Shown: positions 1 through 9,111, counted from the first letter of the stretch. The stretch is 64,000 nucleotides of DNA from Bradyrhizobium archetypum (GCF_013114835.1 NZ_JAAVLW010000005.1:558001-622000), one strand, 5' to 3'. A program made the numbers and translations. Notes: generated by a model not told the origin, from the sequence alone.

Positions 1-873
1 ATCAGCAATGCAGCGGAGCTGCCGAGGCTTGTGATCGACGGCAAGCTGTTCCTGCCGTCCTCGAACAATCGCAAACGTAACGGAAAGCTGCCGCTGGTGA
101 TGGTGGTGCCGGGCAGCCTTGGCGTTGCGTCCTCGCACCTGGCGCATGCCGAAACGGTCGTCGGCGACGGCTTTGCGGCGTTTGTGCTCGATAGTTTCGG
201 CGCCCGCAATGTGACCTCGACGGTCGCCAATCAGACCCAGTTCTCGTTTGCCGCCAGCGCCTATGACGTGCTGGCGGCGTGGCAGGTGCTGTCGGCCCAT
301 TCCGAAATCGACGCTTCCCGGATCGGCGCGCAGGGCCATAGCCGCGGCGGCTCCGCCGTGCTGACATCAGCGACGCGCCGCTTTGCCGATGCGGTGGTCG
401 GCGCCGGCGCCGGTTTTCGCAGCGTTCTCGCCGCCTATCCCTGGAGCGGCCACCAGTTTCTCGATCCGTCCGTCGACGAAACCGAAATCCGCGTCATCAT
501 GGGCGATGCCGATGAATGGTGCTCGCCGATGCAGGTGCAGGGCCATTGCCAGGCCGTCCGCCTCTCCGGCGGCAAAGCGACGATGCGGCTGATCGGCGGC
601 GCGCAGCACAGCTTTGATCGCGGCACCGGGATCGAGGACATTGCCGACGCATCGGTCTCGCCCGCAGCGCCGACCGCCTATATCGGCAATGACGGAGCCT
701 TCATCCATCCGCTCACCGGCGTCGCGGACAGCAAGCTGACCGACCGCGACCTGATGATCTACGCGCTGAAGGCCGGCTATGGCCGCAAGGGCGCCAAAAT
801 CGGCAGCCGCGATGGCGATGCCGAACTGTTCAAGGCGGATATGCTGGCGTTCTGGCGAAGGACGCTGGGGTGA
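1..873 (+). CDS. Dienelactone-hydrolase-like alpha/beta hydrolase, 5' truncated
   Basis: The frame is open to the first base of the window with no convincing start (a GTG at 31 is the first candidate), so the N-terminus lies outside. The visible 290 residues carry a GHSRGGS nucleophile elbow (Ser codon 340-342), a GDADEWCSP segment with a plausible acid residue and a late AQHSFDRG segment with a candidate catalytic His. This order of Ser, Asp and His fits an alpha/beta hydrolase of the dienelactone hydrolase group. The substrate cannot be read from the sequence. The stop is TGA at 871-873, and a palindromic repeat begins 15 bases later. Confidence 0.75.
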   Translation: MSNAAELPRLVIDGKLFLPSSNNRKRNGKLPLVMVVPGSLGVASSHLAHAETVVGDGFAAFVLDSFGARNVTSTVANQTQFSFAASAYDVLAAWQVLSAHSEIDASRIGAQGHSRGGSAVLTSATRRFADAVVGAGAGFRSVLAAYPWSGHQFLDPSVDETEIRVIMGDADEWCSPMQVQGHCQAVRLSGGKATMRLIGGAQHSFDRGTGIEDIADASVSPAAPTAYIGNDGAFIHPLTGVADSKLTDRDLMIYALKAGYGRKGAKIGSRDGDAELFKADMLAFWRRTLG

Positions 874-887
874 CGCTTGAAATCCGT

Positions 888-1008
888 CACACAACTGGTC
901 GTCGTCACCCGCGCATGCGGGTGATCCAGTATTCCAGAGACGTCAGTGTTTGAATGGAGAGGCCGCGGCGTACTGGGTACCCCGCCTTCGCGGGGTACGA
1001 CGAGTGAG
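888..1008. repeat. Intergenic palindromic repeat, family A copy 1
   Basis: This stretch starts CACACAACTG, contains ATTCCAGAGACG and CGGCGTACTGG, and ends with a CCCCGCC...CGGGG hairpin and GTGAG. The same blocks in the same order recur at 15711-15825. No ORF is supported here. It is an interspersed non-coding element. Confidence 0.7.
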
Positions 1009-1081
1009 GTGGGGCAAGAGTTTGAATCCGTCATCGTTCCGACTCCAGGTCCGGCTATGATTGGATCAAAAGGACTACTGC

Positions 1082-1918
1082 ATGCACGAATTTCGCCTAA
1101 CGCAAATTTCCGACACCCATCTTTCCCGCGCCGCCCGCTTCGCCAGCCTCACCGACAATTTTCACCGCGTCAGCGAGCACATCGACGCGACGCGTCCCGA
1201 TCTCGTCATCAATACCGGCGATCTCGCCTTTGATGCGCCGACCAGTCCGGACGATCTGACATTCGCAAAAGAGCTGCACGACGCGCTGCCGGTGCCGTGC
1301 CGGCACCTGCCCGGCAATCACGACGTCGGCGACAACCCGACGGCCGTCGGTGCCGCGCCGAAGCAACCGGCGAACGAGCAGGAACGACGGAAATATCTCG
1401 CCGTGATCGGCGAAGACCGCTGGCGCTTCGACGAAGCCGGCTGGTGCTTTATTGGACTGAACTCGCTGCTCATGAACACCGATATCGAGAGCGAGGCCGA
1501 GCAGTTCGGCTGGCTCGCGTCAGAGCTTGCCGGCGTGAACGGCAGGCCGGTCGCGCTGTTCCTGCACAAGCCGCTGTTTCTGAACACGCCCGACGATCCC
1601 GAGACGGTTGACACGGCGATCCGCTACGTTCCGCAGCCCCGGCGTAAAAATCTGATCGAACTGTTCGCTGCGGTCGACCTGCGGCTGGTCGCCTCCGGGC
1701 ACGTCCATCAGCGCCGCGACTTCTCGTTTCGCCATACGCGCCATGTCTGGGCACCATCGACCGGCTTCATCCTTCCAGAACGTATTCAGCCGGTCATCGG
1801 CTTCAAGGAGGTCGGGCTGGTGGAGTATCGCTTCCAGCCCGACTCCTTCGAGGTCCGGCACGTCAAGGTGCCGGGCCAAACTGATGTTGATCTGGATTCG
1901 CTGATTGGCAGGAAATGA
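1082..1918 (+). CDS. Calcineurin-like metallophosphoesterase
   Basis: This 278-residue protein has the metallophosphoesterase motifs in order: SDTHLS (metal ligands D11 and H13), NTGD (46-47), LPGNHD (78-81), a His in ALFLHKP, and GHVH near residue 200. This composition fits a cytoplasmic dinuclear-metal phosphodiesterase of the Icc/CpdA type. The ATG at 1082 is chosen because AAAAGGA sits 7 bases upstream and translation then begins directly with the beta strand preceding the first metal motif. An in-frame TTG at 1061 is less likely. There is no signal peptide. Substrate (cyclic nucleotide or phospholipid) is not decidable. Confidence 0.85.
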   Translation: MHEFRLTQISDTHLSRAARFASLTDNFHRVSEHIDATRPDLVINTGDLAFDAPTSPDDLTFAKELHDALPVPCRHLPGNHDVGDNPTAVGAAPKQPANEQERRKYLAVIGEDRWRFDEAGWCFIGLNSLLMNTDIESEAEQFGWLASELAGVNGRPVALFLHKPLFLNTPDDPETVDTAIRYVPQPRRKNLIELFAAVDLRLVASGHVHQRRDFSFRHTRHVWAPSTGFILPERIQPVIGFKEVGLVEYRFQPDSFEVRHVKVPGQTDVDLDSLIGRK

Positions 1919-1970
1919 AGGACCGGAAGCGAGTTTCCCTCGAATCGTCCCCCGCTCCGTCGCTTTGACT

Positions 1971-2004
1971 GAGCATGATCTTCTCGAAAGATCCTTGATC
2001 ATGC
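1971..2004. repeat. Short inverted repeat, GCATGATC / GATCATGC
   Basis: GAGCATGATC is followed after about 18 bases by GATCATGC, forming a stem between the convergent phosphoesterase gene and the small secreted-protein gene. It could be a transcription terminator or a fragment of an interspersed repeat. No poly-T run follows. Confidence 0.45.
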
Positions 2005-2022
2005 GTCAGACGTCAGAGCGCA

Positions 2023-2301
2023 TCACCACTGGCGCTCAACGAGTCCATAGGAGGAGTAGGAACCGTCATCCCACGGTGCGGTGGCAAATGCACCGACGCG
2101 TGGCGCCGGATGAAACCGGTTACCGTAATAGTAGCCGGGTCCGGGCATAACGGTGACGCCGTAGCCTCCCGTCGTGTAGGCGGAGTTCGGATAGTTGAAC
2201 CCCACGACGCCGGGTTCCTGATAGACCGCTTGAGCCATCACGGGAGTGGCCATCATCGTGGCGGCAACCAGGCCGAGCGATAGTTTCTTGAAGTTCATCA
2301 T
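2023..2301 (-). CDS. Small secreted hypothetical protein
   Basis: The 92-residue product opens with MMNFKKLSLG, then a hydrophobic stretch ending in MATPVMAQA, a classical Sec signal peptide with likely cleavage after AQA near residue 24. The mature part is rich in Gly, Tyr and Pro (NYPNSAYTTGG, PGPGYYYGNRF) and has no domain I recognise. It resembles the tyrosine/glycine-rich exported proteins common in Bradyrhizobium. Two ATG codons are adjacent at 2301 and 2298, with GGAGA upstream. Function unknown. Confidence 0.7.
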   Translation of the reverse strand: MMNFKKLSLGLVAATMMATPVMAQAVYQEPGVVGFNYPNSAYTTGGYGVTVMPGPGYYYGNRFHPAPRVGAFATAPWDDGSYSSYGLVERQW

Positions 2302-2418
2302 TTGGCTTCTCCATTGGATGTCAAAGCCAAACGATACTTAGGTAAGGACGTTCCGCCTTCCGCCTCAAGTGACCGTGAGGTTCACCTTGGATGTTCCCCG
2401 CGGTCACCGCAACTTAGT

Positions 2419-3444
2419 TCAAGCTTTATCGGGCCCGACGCGCACCAATTGCTTGCCGAAATTGGCGCCCTTCAGAAGGCCCATGAATGCGGCCGGCGCA
2501 TTCTCGAGGCCTTCGGTGACGAACTCCTTGTGCTTGACCTTGCCCTCGCGCACCCACGCCGACATGTCGCGCAGGAAATCGCCGTGACGTGCGGCGAAAT
2601 CGCTGACGATGAAACCGCGGATGGTCAGGCGCTTGGTCAGCACGGCGCGCATCAAGGACGGCGCCCATTTCGGCGCCACCGCCTGCGTATCGTTGTAATG
2701 CGCGATCAGGCCGCAGACGGGAATGCGCGCGAACGCATTGAGCAGCGGGAACACCGCTTCGAACACCGCGCCGCCGACGTTCTCGAAATAAACGTCGATG
2801 CCTTTCGGGCAGGCCTCTTTCAGCCTCGCCGCGAGATCCGGATCGCGGTGATCGAGGCAGTCGTCGAAACCGAGTTCGTCTCTGACGTAGGCGCACTTGT
2901 CCTTGCCGCCGGCGATGCCGACCGCGCGGGCACCCTTGATCTTCGCAATCTGGCCGACTGCCGAGCCGACGGCACCGGAAGCCGCCGCAACCACGACGGT
3001 CTCGCCCGCCTGCGGCTTGCCGATATCCAACAGCCCCGTGTAGGCGGTCATGCCGGGCATGCCGAGCACGCCGACCGCGGTCGAGATCGGCGCGAGCTTG
3101 GGATCGATTTTTGCCAGACCTTTGCCGTCGGAGATCGCGTGCGTCTGCCAGCCTGCGCGCGACAGCACGATGTCACCCTTGGCGAAGGCCGGATTGTTCG
3201 ACGCGATCACCTCGCTGACCGTGCCCGCCTCCATCACGCCGCCGACCGGCACCGGCTGCGCGTAAGAAGGCCCGTCGCTCATACGACCGCGCATATAGGG
3301 ATCGAGCGACAGCCAGATCGTGCGCAGGAGAACTTCGCCGGCGCCCGGCGTCGGGATCGGGCAGTCCTCGAGGCGGAAATCGCTGGGCTTGGGTTCGCCG
3401 ACCGGGCGGGAGGCGAGGACGATGCGTTTGCCGGATGCGGACAT
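2419..3444 (-). CDS. NADP-dependent CurA-like medium-chain reductase
   Basis: The 341-residue protein belongs to the zinc-independent MDR branch that includes NADPH-dependent curcumin/alkenal reductase. It has SLDPYMRGRM in the N-terminal domain, the coenzyme loop AASGAVGSAVGQIAK, and YFENVGGAVFEAV. It probably reduces alpha,beta-unsaturated carbonyls using NADPH. The start at 3444 (MSASGKR) has GGAGG 6 bases upstream. A longer open frame extends upstream only through the adjacent palindromic repeat and is rejected. It is transcribed in the same direction as guaB, whose stop lies beyond that repeat, so co-transcription is uncertain. Confidence 0.85.
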   Translation of the reverse strand: MSASGKRIVLASRPVGEPKPSDFRLEDCPIPTPGAGEVLLRTIWLSLDPYMRGRMSDGPSYAQPVPVGGVMEAGTVSEVIASNNPAFAKGDIVLSRAGWQTHAISDGKGLAKIDPKLAPISTAVGVLGMPGMTAYTGLLDIGKPQAGETVVVAAASGAVGSAVGQIAKIKGARAVGIAGGKDKCAYVRDELGFDDCLDHRDPDLAARLKEACPKGIDVYFENVGGAVFEAVFPLLNAFARIPVCGLIAHYNDTQAVAPKWAPSLMRAVLTKRLTIRGFIVSDFAARHGDFLRDMSAWVREGKVKHKEFVTEGLENAPAAFMGLLKGANFGKQLVRVGPDKA

Positions 3445-3477
3445 GGGGCTCCTCCGAATTCTTGTTTGTTGTTTTCC

Positions 3478-3591
3478 GTCATTGCGAGCGTAGCGAAGCA
3501 ATCCGTAGCTCCGCAACCGGTGAAATGGACTGCTTCGCCGCTCAGCGCAAATTGCTTTGCAATTTTGTCGCGAGCTCCTCGCAATAACGGC
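3478..3591. repeat. Intergenic palindromic repeat, family B copy 1
   Basis: The element begins GTCATTGCGAGCGTAGCGAAG and ends CTCCTCGCAATAACGG, so the two ends are complementary. Related copies lie at 20363-20441 and 28263-28347. It fills the space between the CurA-like gene and guaB and contains no gene. Confidence 0.75.
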
Positions 3592-3615
3592 GAGAATTCC
3601 GCGATGTGGAAGCGC

Positions 3616-5106
3616 TTACACTCCGCCCGGATAGTTCGGACTTTCCCGCGTGATCGTCACGTCGTGGACGTGGCTTTCGCGCAGGCCCGCGCCGGTGATG
3701 CGGACGAACTGCGCCTTCTCGTGGAATTCGGCGAGGTTGCGCGCCCCGACATAGCCCATCGCGGCGCGCAAGCCGCCGGCGAGCTGGTGCATGACATTGG
3801 CGACCGGACCCTTGTACGGCACCTGACCCTCGATGCCTTCGGGCACCAGCTTCAGCGTATCCTTGATGTCCTGCTGGAAGTAGCGGTCGGCCGAGCCGCG
3901 CGCCATCGCGCCGACCGAGCCCATGCCGCGATAGGCCTTGTAGGAACGGCCCTGCCACAGAAACACTTCGCCTGGCGTCTCGTCGGTACCGGCAAGCAGC
4001 GATCCGACCATGGCGATGTCGGCGCCGGCGGCCAGCGCTTTCGCCAGATCGCCGGAATATTTGATGCCGCCGTCGGCGATCACCGAGACGTTTGCCTTCT
4101 TCGCCGCTTCGACCGCATCCATGATCGCGGTGAGCTGCGGCACGCCGACGCCGGCAACGATGCGCGTGGTGCAGATCGAGCCCGGACCGATGCCGACCTT
4201 GATCGCATCCGCGCCCGCATCGATCAGCGCCTGGGCGCCCTCTTTCGTTGCGATATTGCCGGCAATCACCTGCACGGCGTTGGAAAGCCGCTTGATGCGA
4301 TTGACCGCTTCCAGCACGCGGGAGGAATGGCCGTGCGCGGTGTCGACCACGATCAGATCGACGCCGGCATCGATCAGCCGCTCGGTGCGCTCATAGCCGC
4401 CCTCGCCGACCGTCGTCGCCGCGGCGGCGCGCAGGCGGCCATGCGCGTCCTTGCTGGCGAGCGGATGCGCGACCGCCTTTTCCATGTCCTTGACGGTGAT
4501 CAGCCCGACGCAGCGGTACTGGTCGTCGACGACCAAGAGCTTCTCGATACGGTGCTTGTGCAGCATCCGCTTGGCCTCGTCCTGACTGACGCCCTCGCGC
4601 ACGGTGACGAGGTTCTCGTGCGTCATCAGCTCCGAGACCTTCTGCTTCGGGTCGGTCGCGAAGCGGACGTCGCGGTTGGTGAGAATGCCGATCAGCTTGC
4701 CGGGCACGTTCTTGCTGGCGCCGGTGACGACGGGAATGCCGGAAAAGCCGTGATCCTTCATCAGGGCCAGCGCGTCCGACAGCATCGCGTCCGGGCCGAT
4801 GGTCAGCGGATTGACCACCATGCCGGATTCGTACTTCTTGACCTGCCGCACCTGCGCAGCCTGTCCCTCCGGATCGAAATTGCGGTGAATAACGCCGATG
4901 CCGCCGGCCTGGGCCATCGCGATCGCCATACGCGCTTCGGTGACCGTGTCCATTGCGGACGCGATGATCGGAATATTCAGCGGAATCGCGCGGGTGACGT
5001 GGGAGCGGATATCGGCCTCCGAGGGCAGGATATCCGAGAGACCGGGCTTGAGAAGCACATCGTCGAACGTAAAGGCTTCACGGATAGCCTGAAGTCCCTG
5101 CGCCAT
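3616..5106 (-). CDS. guaB: Inosine-5'-monophosphate dehydrogenase
   Basis: Catalyses NAD-dependent oxidation of IMP to XMP, the committed step of guanine nucleotide synthesis. The 496 residues show the full architecture: N-terminal TIM-barrel half starting FTFDDVLLKP, two CBS repeats at about 95-215, and the catalytic loop GPGSICTTRIVAGVG with nucleophile C312. The Gly-rich IMP-binding segments (DGGIKYSGD, MGSVGAM) follow. The start at 5106 (MAQGLQ) is preceded by a strong GAAAGGAGTT ribosome site. Length matches bacterial GuaB with CBS domains. Confidence 0.98.
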   Translation of the reverse strand: MAQGLQAIREAFTFDDVLLKPGLSDILPSEADIRSHVTRAIPLNIPIIASAMDTVTEARMAIAMAQAGGIGVIHRNFDPEGQAAQVRQVKKYESGMVVNPLTIGPDAMLSDALALMKDHGFSGIPVVTGASKNVPGKLIGILTNRDVRFATDPKQKVSELMTHENLVTVREGVSQDEAKRMLHKHRIEKLLVVDDQYRCVGLITVKDMEKAVAHPLASKDAHGRLRAAAATTVGEGGYERTERLIDAGVDLIVVDTAHGHSSRVLEAVNRIKRLSNAVQVIAGNIATKEGAQALIDAGADAIKVGIGPGSICTTRIVAGVGVPQLTAIMDAVEAAKKANVSVIADGGIKYSGDLAKALAAGADIAMVGSLLAGTDETPGEVFLWQGRSYKAYRGMGSVGAMARGSADRYFQQDIKDTLKLVPEGIEGQVPYKGPVANVMHQLAGGLRAAMGYVGARNLAEFHEKAQFVRITGAGLRESHVHDVTITRESPNYPGGV

Positions 5107-5315
5107 TGCCAACTCCTTTCGGCGGCTCACCGCCGCGATAAGTCCTAGGGATGAACGCCGCCTTCGGCGATGCTAGCGGCATCGCCGTCGAATCGAGGCC
5201 CATCGGTGGGGTTGACGCTGGTCGATAGCATGGCAGCACGCCGAATCAAAGCATTTGGCTGCCATGCACAGATTTTTCGGGAAATCCCGCAATCCCAAGG
5301 GCTTAGGGTAAGGGC

Positions 5316-5564
5316 TTAGAGGCGGTATCCCGGCGGCGGGCCATGCTGGCGGATCGCCTCGACCACCTCGCGGTGACGGCGGTCCTCACGCTTCATGTGG
5401 ACCGCGATCAGCGCATGCGCCGACGGCACCAAGAGCAGAACGTGAAAAATCAGCCCGAAAACCAGGCAGAATACGATGAGGACCAGGTTGAAGATCGCCG
5501 AAAACGGCTGCCCGTTCAGGAGCAGCCCGAGCGGCGGCAACAAGGCCGCGAGAACGTAGATCAT
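5316..5564 (-). CDS. Small Pmp3/YqaE-like membrane protein
   Basis: The 82-residue product has two hydrophobic segments, MIYVLAALLPPLGLLL and FNLVLIVFCLVFGLIFHVLLL, followed by a basic cytoplasmic tail (HMKREDRRHREVVEAIRQHG). The LPPLGLLL turn and short double-spanning layout resemble the Pmp3/UPF0057 stress-linked membrane peptides, but the C-terminal tail is longer. The ATG at 5564 is chosen because GCTGGAGG lies just upstream. An ATG 10 codons earlier has no comparable site. Confidence 0.65.
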   Translation of the reverse strand: MIYVLAALLPPLGLLLNGQPFSAIFNLVLIVFCLVFGLIFHVLLLVPSAHALIAVHMKREDRRHREVVEAIRQHGPPPGYRL

Positions 5565-5702
5565 GCGAGACCTCCAGCGGCTGGCGCGGTGCATACCAGC
5601 GTCACGCAGGATTTAGGTGGTTTGCGCGGTTCCGCAATGGCTTGTGCGGCGGCGGAATGATACAGGCCCCTCGCCTGCCTTTTTCTTCAATCCCCTGATA
5701 CG

Positions 5703-7181
5703 ATGGACAAGCAACGCCTGATCCCGCTGATCGTCGCCACCGCGCTGTTCATGGAGAACATGGACTCGACGGTGATTGCGACCTCGCTGCCGGCGATTGC
5801 GGCCGATATCGGCACCAGCCCGCTGACGCTGAAGCTTGCCATCACCTCCTACCTGCTGTCGCTCGCCGTGTTCATTCCGGCCAGCGGCTGGACCGCCGAC
5901 CGCTTCGGCGCGCGGATGGTGTTCTCGATCGCGATCGGCGTATTCATGATCGGATCGATCGGGTGCGCGCTGTCGCAGAATGTCACTCATTTCGTCATCG
6001 CGCGCATCCTGCAGGGCATGGGCGGCGCGATGATGACGCCGGTCGGACGGCTGGTGCTGCTGCGCTCGATCGACAAGAGCGCGCTTGTCAATGCGATGAC
6101 TTGGGTGACGGTGCCGGCGCTGGTCGGGCCGGTGATCGGCCCGCCGCTCGGCGGCTTCATCACCACCTATTTCTCCTGGCACTGGATTTTCCTGATCAAC
6201 ATCCCGATCGGGCTGCTCGGCATCTTCATGGCGATGAAGTTCATCGATCCGATCAAGAGCGAGGATCCCGAACGCTTCGATCTCTACGGGCTGGTGCTGG
6301 CCGGCATTGGGCTGGCCGGCATCGCTTTCGGCCTCTCGGTCGCCGGCCTCGGTCTTTTGCCCTGGCCGATCGTCGCCGGCCTCGTCGCGGTCGGCACGAT
6401 TTCGATGACGCTTTACGTGATGCATGCCAGACGCACCGGCTCGCCGGTGCTGGATTTCGCGCTGCTGCGGCTCTCCACCATGCGCGCCAGCATCATCGGC
6501 GGCTTCCTGTTCCGGCTCGGCATCGGCGCATTGCCGTTCCTGCTGCCGCTTCTGATGCAGGAAGGATTTGGGCTGACGCCGTTCCAGTCCGGCCTCGTGA
6601 CGTTTGCCTCGGCCGTCGGCGCCATGGGGATGAAGACGCTGGCCGCCCGCATCATCCGCGCCTTCGGCTTCCGCTACATGATGACGGTCAATGCCGTCGT
6701 CAGCGCGGTGTTCCTGGCTGCCTGTGCCCTCTTCACGGTGACGACGCCGCTATTATTGATCTTCATCATCCTCGTCGTCGGCGGCTTCTTCCGCTCGCTG
6801 CAGTTCACCGCGATCAATACCGTCGCGTATGCCGAGGTTGAGCCGGCGCAGATGAGCCGCGCCACCACGCTCGTCAGCGTCAACCAGCAATTGGCAATTT
6901 CCGCAGGGGTCGCGGTCGGCGCGTTCTCGGTGGAATCGACCATGCTGTACCAGCATGTCACCGAATTGGGTGCCGGCGTATTCCCGCCCGCGTTCCTTGT
7001 GGTCGCAATCATCTCGGCCGTATCGGCCTATTTCTTCTGGCAGATGCCCGACGACGCAGGCCATGAGATTTCGGGACGCAAGGTCGTCGAGATTTCCAGC
7101 CGCAAGGGCGCCGAAAAAGCAGCGACCAAGAAGGCCGCCAGCGAAGGTGCCGAGGACGCGCGGGATCAGCGGCTGGGATAG
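5703..7181 (+). CDS. DHA2-family MFS multidrug exporter
   Basis: This is a 492-residue proton-coupled exporter of the 14-TM drug:H+ antiporter type (EmrB/QacA-like). The first helix carries ENMDSTVIATSLPAIAADIG, typical of motif D1 in this group. Later come GWTADRFGARMVF (motif A, loop 2-3), QGMGGAMMTPVGR and the motif-C-like PVIGPPLGG. The C-terminal 40 residues are charged (SSRKGAEKAATKK) and cytoplasmic. No membrane-fusion-protein partner is adjacent, so it probably works alone in the inner membrane. Substrate unknown. Confidence 0.88.
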   Translation: MDKQRLIPLIVATALFMENMDSTVIATSLPAIAADIGTSPLTLKLAITSYLLSLAVFIPASGWTADRFGARMVFSIAIGVFMIGSIGCALSQNVTHFVIARILQGMGGAMMTPVGRLVLLRSIDKSALVNAMTWVTVPALVGPVIGPPLGGFITTYFSWHWIFLINIPIGLLGIFMAMKFIDPIKSEDPERFDLYGLVLAGIGLAGIAFGLSVAGLGLLPWPIVAGLVAVGTISMTLYVMHARRTGSPVLDFALLRLSTMRASIIGGFLFRLGIGALPFLLPLLMQEGFGLTPFQSGLVTFASAVGAMGMKTLAARIIRAFGFRYMMTVNAVVSAVFLAACALFTVTTPLLLIFIILVVGGFFRSLQFTAINTVAYAEVEPAQMSRATTLVSVNQQLAISAGVAVGAFSVESTMLYQHVTELGAGVFPPAFLVVAIISAVSAYFFWQMPDDAGHEISGRKVVEISSRKGAEKAATKKAASEGAEDARDQRLG

Positions 7182-7450
7182 CTCGCCGCGCAGGCGGTTT
7201 CACGCCCAGATGCCGGAATCTCCCGTTTCCGCACCGCGCTAAAATGCCGCCGGAAAAAATCCGACGTGAGAGTCAGAAAGCGAACGGAAGCATCGGCACC
7301 AGTCGGCCATATCTGCTCTCAAGCGGCCGGGGGCCTGTCCACCTCTGCACATTATGGAGGGAAATCCTTCTCCATTTCGGTGGCGGATCCACCGTGGCGC
7401 AGCACGTGTCTGTTGTTTCATTTCAGTTTCGCTTGAAAGGATGAACACCC

Positions 7451-7891
7451 GTGAGTGAAGTAAATACGAACGAAGCGAATGCCCATCCGAAAGCCGGCGG
7501 CACATCGTTTGGCATTTTTGCTGGGCTCGCCGAGCAGAACATAAACCAAGCAAAGGAAGCCATCGAGAAGATGACGATCGCGTCGGGAGCAATCAACTAT
7601 GCTCTCCGCGAAGCCTATGCTGTCAACACCAAAGGTGCTGCGGACTACGCTGCCAAAGTCGTCGAGTTCTCCGGCGCCAACATCCACTCCGCCTTTGATT
7701 TTCTTAGCCATCTCCTGGGCACGAAGGTGCCTTCGGAAATCCTGCAGCTCTCCGCCGCGCAAGGCTTCAAGAACTTCCAAGCCACAGCCGCGCAGAGCCG
7801 CGAGCTTTGGGAGCTCACTCGCAAGGTCGCGAACGAGACTGCCGATCCGATCAAGAAGAGCTTTGCCAGCGTGCTGCAGAAGGCGGCCTAG
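7451..7891 (+). CDS. Phasin-family protein (copy 1)
   Basis: The 146-residue, soluble, strongly helical protein shows the phasin pattern (FAGLAEQNINQAKEAIEKM, then VEFSGANIHSAFDFLSHLLG and a C-terminal amphipathic helix QAAAQSRELWELTRKVANE-like). Phasins coat polyhydroxybutyrate granules, although many rhizobial members are general granule or stress proteins. The start is GTG at 7451 with AAAGGA 9 bases upstream. The nearby ATG at 7441 runs into a stop after five codons. A second phasin lies 3.9 kb downstream at 11350. Confidence 0.8.
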   Translation: MSEVNTNEANAHPKAGGTSFGIFAGLAEQNINQAKEAIEKMTIASGAINYALREAYAVNTKGAADYAAKVVEFSGANIHSAFDFLSHLLGTKVPSEILQLSAAQGFKNFQATAAQSRELWELTRKVANETADPIKKSFASVLQKAA

Positions 7892-8009
7892 TTTTAGTCG
7901 AACCTTCGCAGCCCGCCGGGATCGGCTGGAAAAGCGCTCCCCCGAGAGAAGGGCGCACTCCAGCCGATGCACAATGCCGCCAATGAAAAAATTCAGGGAG
8001 GGAGTACCA

Positions 8010-8234
8010 ATGATGGGCGTCGTCATGATCAAGTCCCCCGAGACCGGGCGCACTATCTCGACGGGCATGAAAGCGGATCGGGAACGGTTTCGCTGCAGCC
8101 CGGTGTTTTTCGCCCGCACCTTCTGTCTGATCTGCGAAGCCAGTCACGAATGGTTTGCCAAGGAGGCCTGGGTTCACGAGCCGGATGAGAACCGGCACAG
8201 GCCGAGAGCTGCGCTTGCTCCGCAACCAGCGTAG
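8010..8234 (+). CDS. 74-aa hypothetical protein with a CxxC
   Basis: The protein begins MMGVVMIKSPETGRTISTGM and contains FCLICEASHEW, a CxxC followed five residues later by His, which could form a partial zinc knuckle. A very strong AGGGAGGGAG site ends 5 bases before the ATG, which supports translation. The start context and the intact frame distinguish it from the longer open frame running in from the phasin gene. Similar small proteins, usually with a CPxCGxxH pattern, are familiar in Bradyrhizobium but uncharacterised. It converges on the Crp-type gene 28 bases away. Confidence 0.6.
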   Translation: MMGVVMIKSPETGRTISTGMKADRERFRCSPVFFARTFCLICEASHEWFAKEAWVHEPDENRHRPRAALAPQPA

Positions 8235-8262
8235 AGCCCGCGGAGGCCTTGCTGCCATTCCA

Positions 8263-9111
8263 TCAATGGCTCCTTGCCCGCGACCCAGTCGTTCCTTGAC
8301 CGCCCGTGCGCCGATGAATTTGAATTTCCTCTGGCTTAGCCGATTGTGAGGCTTGGCCGCGGGGATTGTCGGTCGGCCGGTCATGCCCCGGCGGCGTCAT
8401 CTCGTCCGGAAAAACGATCCGACCGATCCTGCGGCGCATGAGCTGATAGCATTCGCATGCCGATGCTTCGAGCCGCGGTCTGTCAATCTCGATTGAGCCG
8501 CGAGCATTGGATCGGATCGCGCCTGAATCGCGAAGCTTTGAGATGACCTGCGTTACTGTCGTCCGCCGCACGCCGAGAAATTCGGCAAGCGTCTCCTGGG
8601 TCAGAGGCAGGACGCCCCCGTCAGCCCGGTCATGCACCTGCAGCAACCATCTCGCCAAACGCGCCTCGACCGAGTGCAGGGCATTGCAGGCCGCGACATG
8701 TTGAAATTGCGCCATCAGTGCCCTGGTGAGGGTTTGAACCGCTCCCCTCAAGGCGCTGCTGCGTTCAAGCGCCGCCTGAAATTGTGCCGGCGAAATCTGC
8801 AGGGCGGTCCCCGCTACCCGCACCACCGCGGTCATCGGAGAAGGCGATGGCCCGAGCATCGTGAGCACGCCCACAGCTCCTTCATTGCCGACGACGGCGG
8901 TCGCAACCGTTTGTCCGTTGGGCATATCCATGATGAAGGCGATCAATCCGCCAAGGGGAAAATAAATCCGTTGTACCGGATCGCCCGACCGCACTAGCAC
9001 GGCATCCCGCTGAAGCTCGATCAATCGGAAATGACGCACAAGCAAATCGAGGTCTGCCGTCGGCAACGCAGCTAACAGTCGATTACCAACCCTGGTCCTC
9101 TGCTCCATCAC
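8263..9111 (-). CDS. Crp/Fnr-family transcriptional regulator
   Basis: This 282-residue regulator has an N-terminal cyclic-nucleotide-binding-like barrel (VLVRSGDPVQRIYFPLGG) and a C-terminal winged helix with recognition helix LAEFLGVRRTTVTQVISKL. The barrel lacks the FGE...RxA phosphate cassette of cAMP-binding proteins and there is no N-terminal Cys cluster, so neither cAMP binding nor an Fnr-type iron-sulfur sensor is supported. A 50-residue polar tail follows the DNA-binding domain. Start is GTG 9111 (AAGGAG 7 bases upstream) or ATG 9108. It sits among phasin genes and may control them, but that is inference. Confidence 0.85.
   Translation of the reverse strand: MMEQRTRVGNRLLAALPTADLDLLVRHFRLIELQRDAVLVRSGDPVQRIYFPLGGLIAFIMDMPNGQTVATAVVGNEGAVGVLTMLGPSPSPMTAVVRVAGTALQISPAQFQAALERSSALRGAVQTLTRALMAQFQHVAACNALHSVEARLARWLLQVHDRADGGVLPLTQETLAEFLGVRRTTVTQVISKLRDSGAIRSNARGSIEIDRPRLEASACECYQLMRRRIGRIVFPDEMTPPGHDRPTDNPRGQASQSAKPEEIQIHRRTGGQGTTGSRARSH

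Noticed and set aside
2302..5148. 948-codon open frame on the plus strand
   Set aside because: It is antisense to the CurA-like gene and guaB, both clear genes, and it is His/Arg/Ala-rich in the way typical of a shadow frame in high-GC DNA. No ribosome site or motif.
5613..6425. 270-codon minus-strand frame
   Set aside because: Antisense to the DHA2 exporter; composition (Arg/His/Asp/Glu-rich) is that of a shadow frame.
7354..7456. 34-codon leader peptide overlapping the phasin start
   Set aside because: It has no ribosome site and nothing conserved. The overlap with the GTG start looks accidental.
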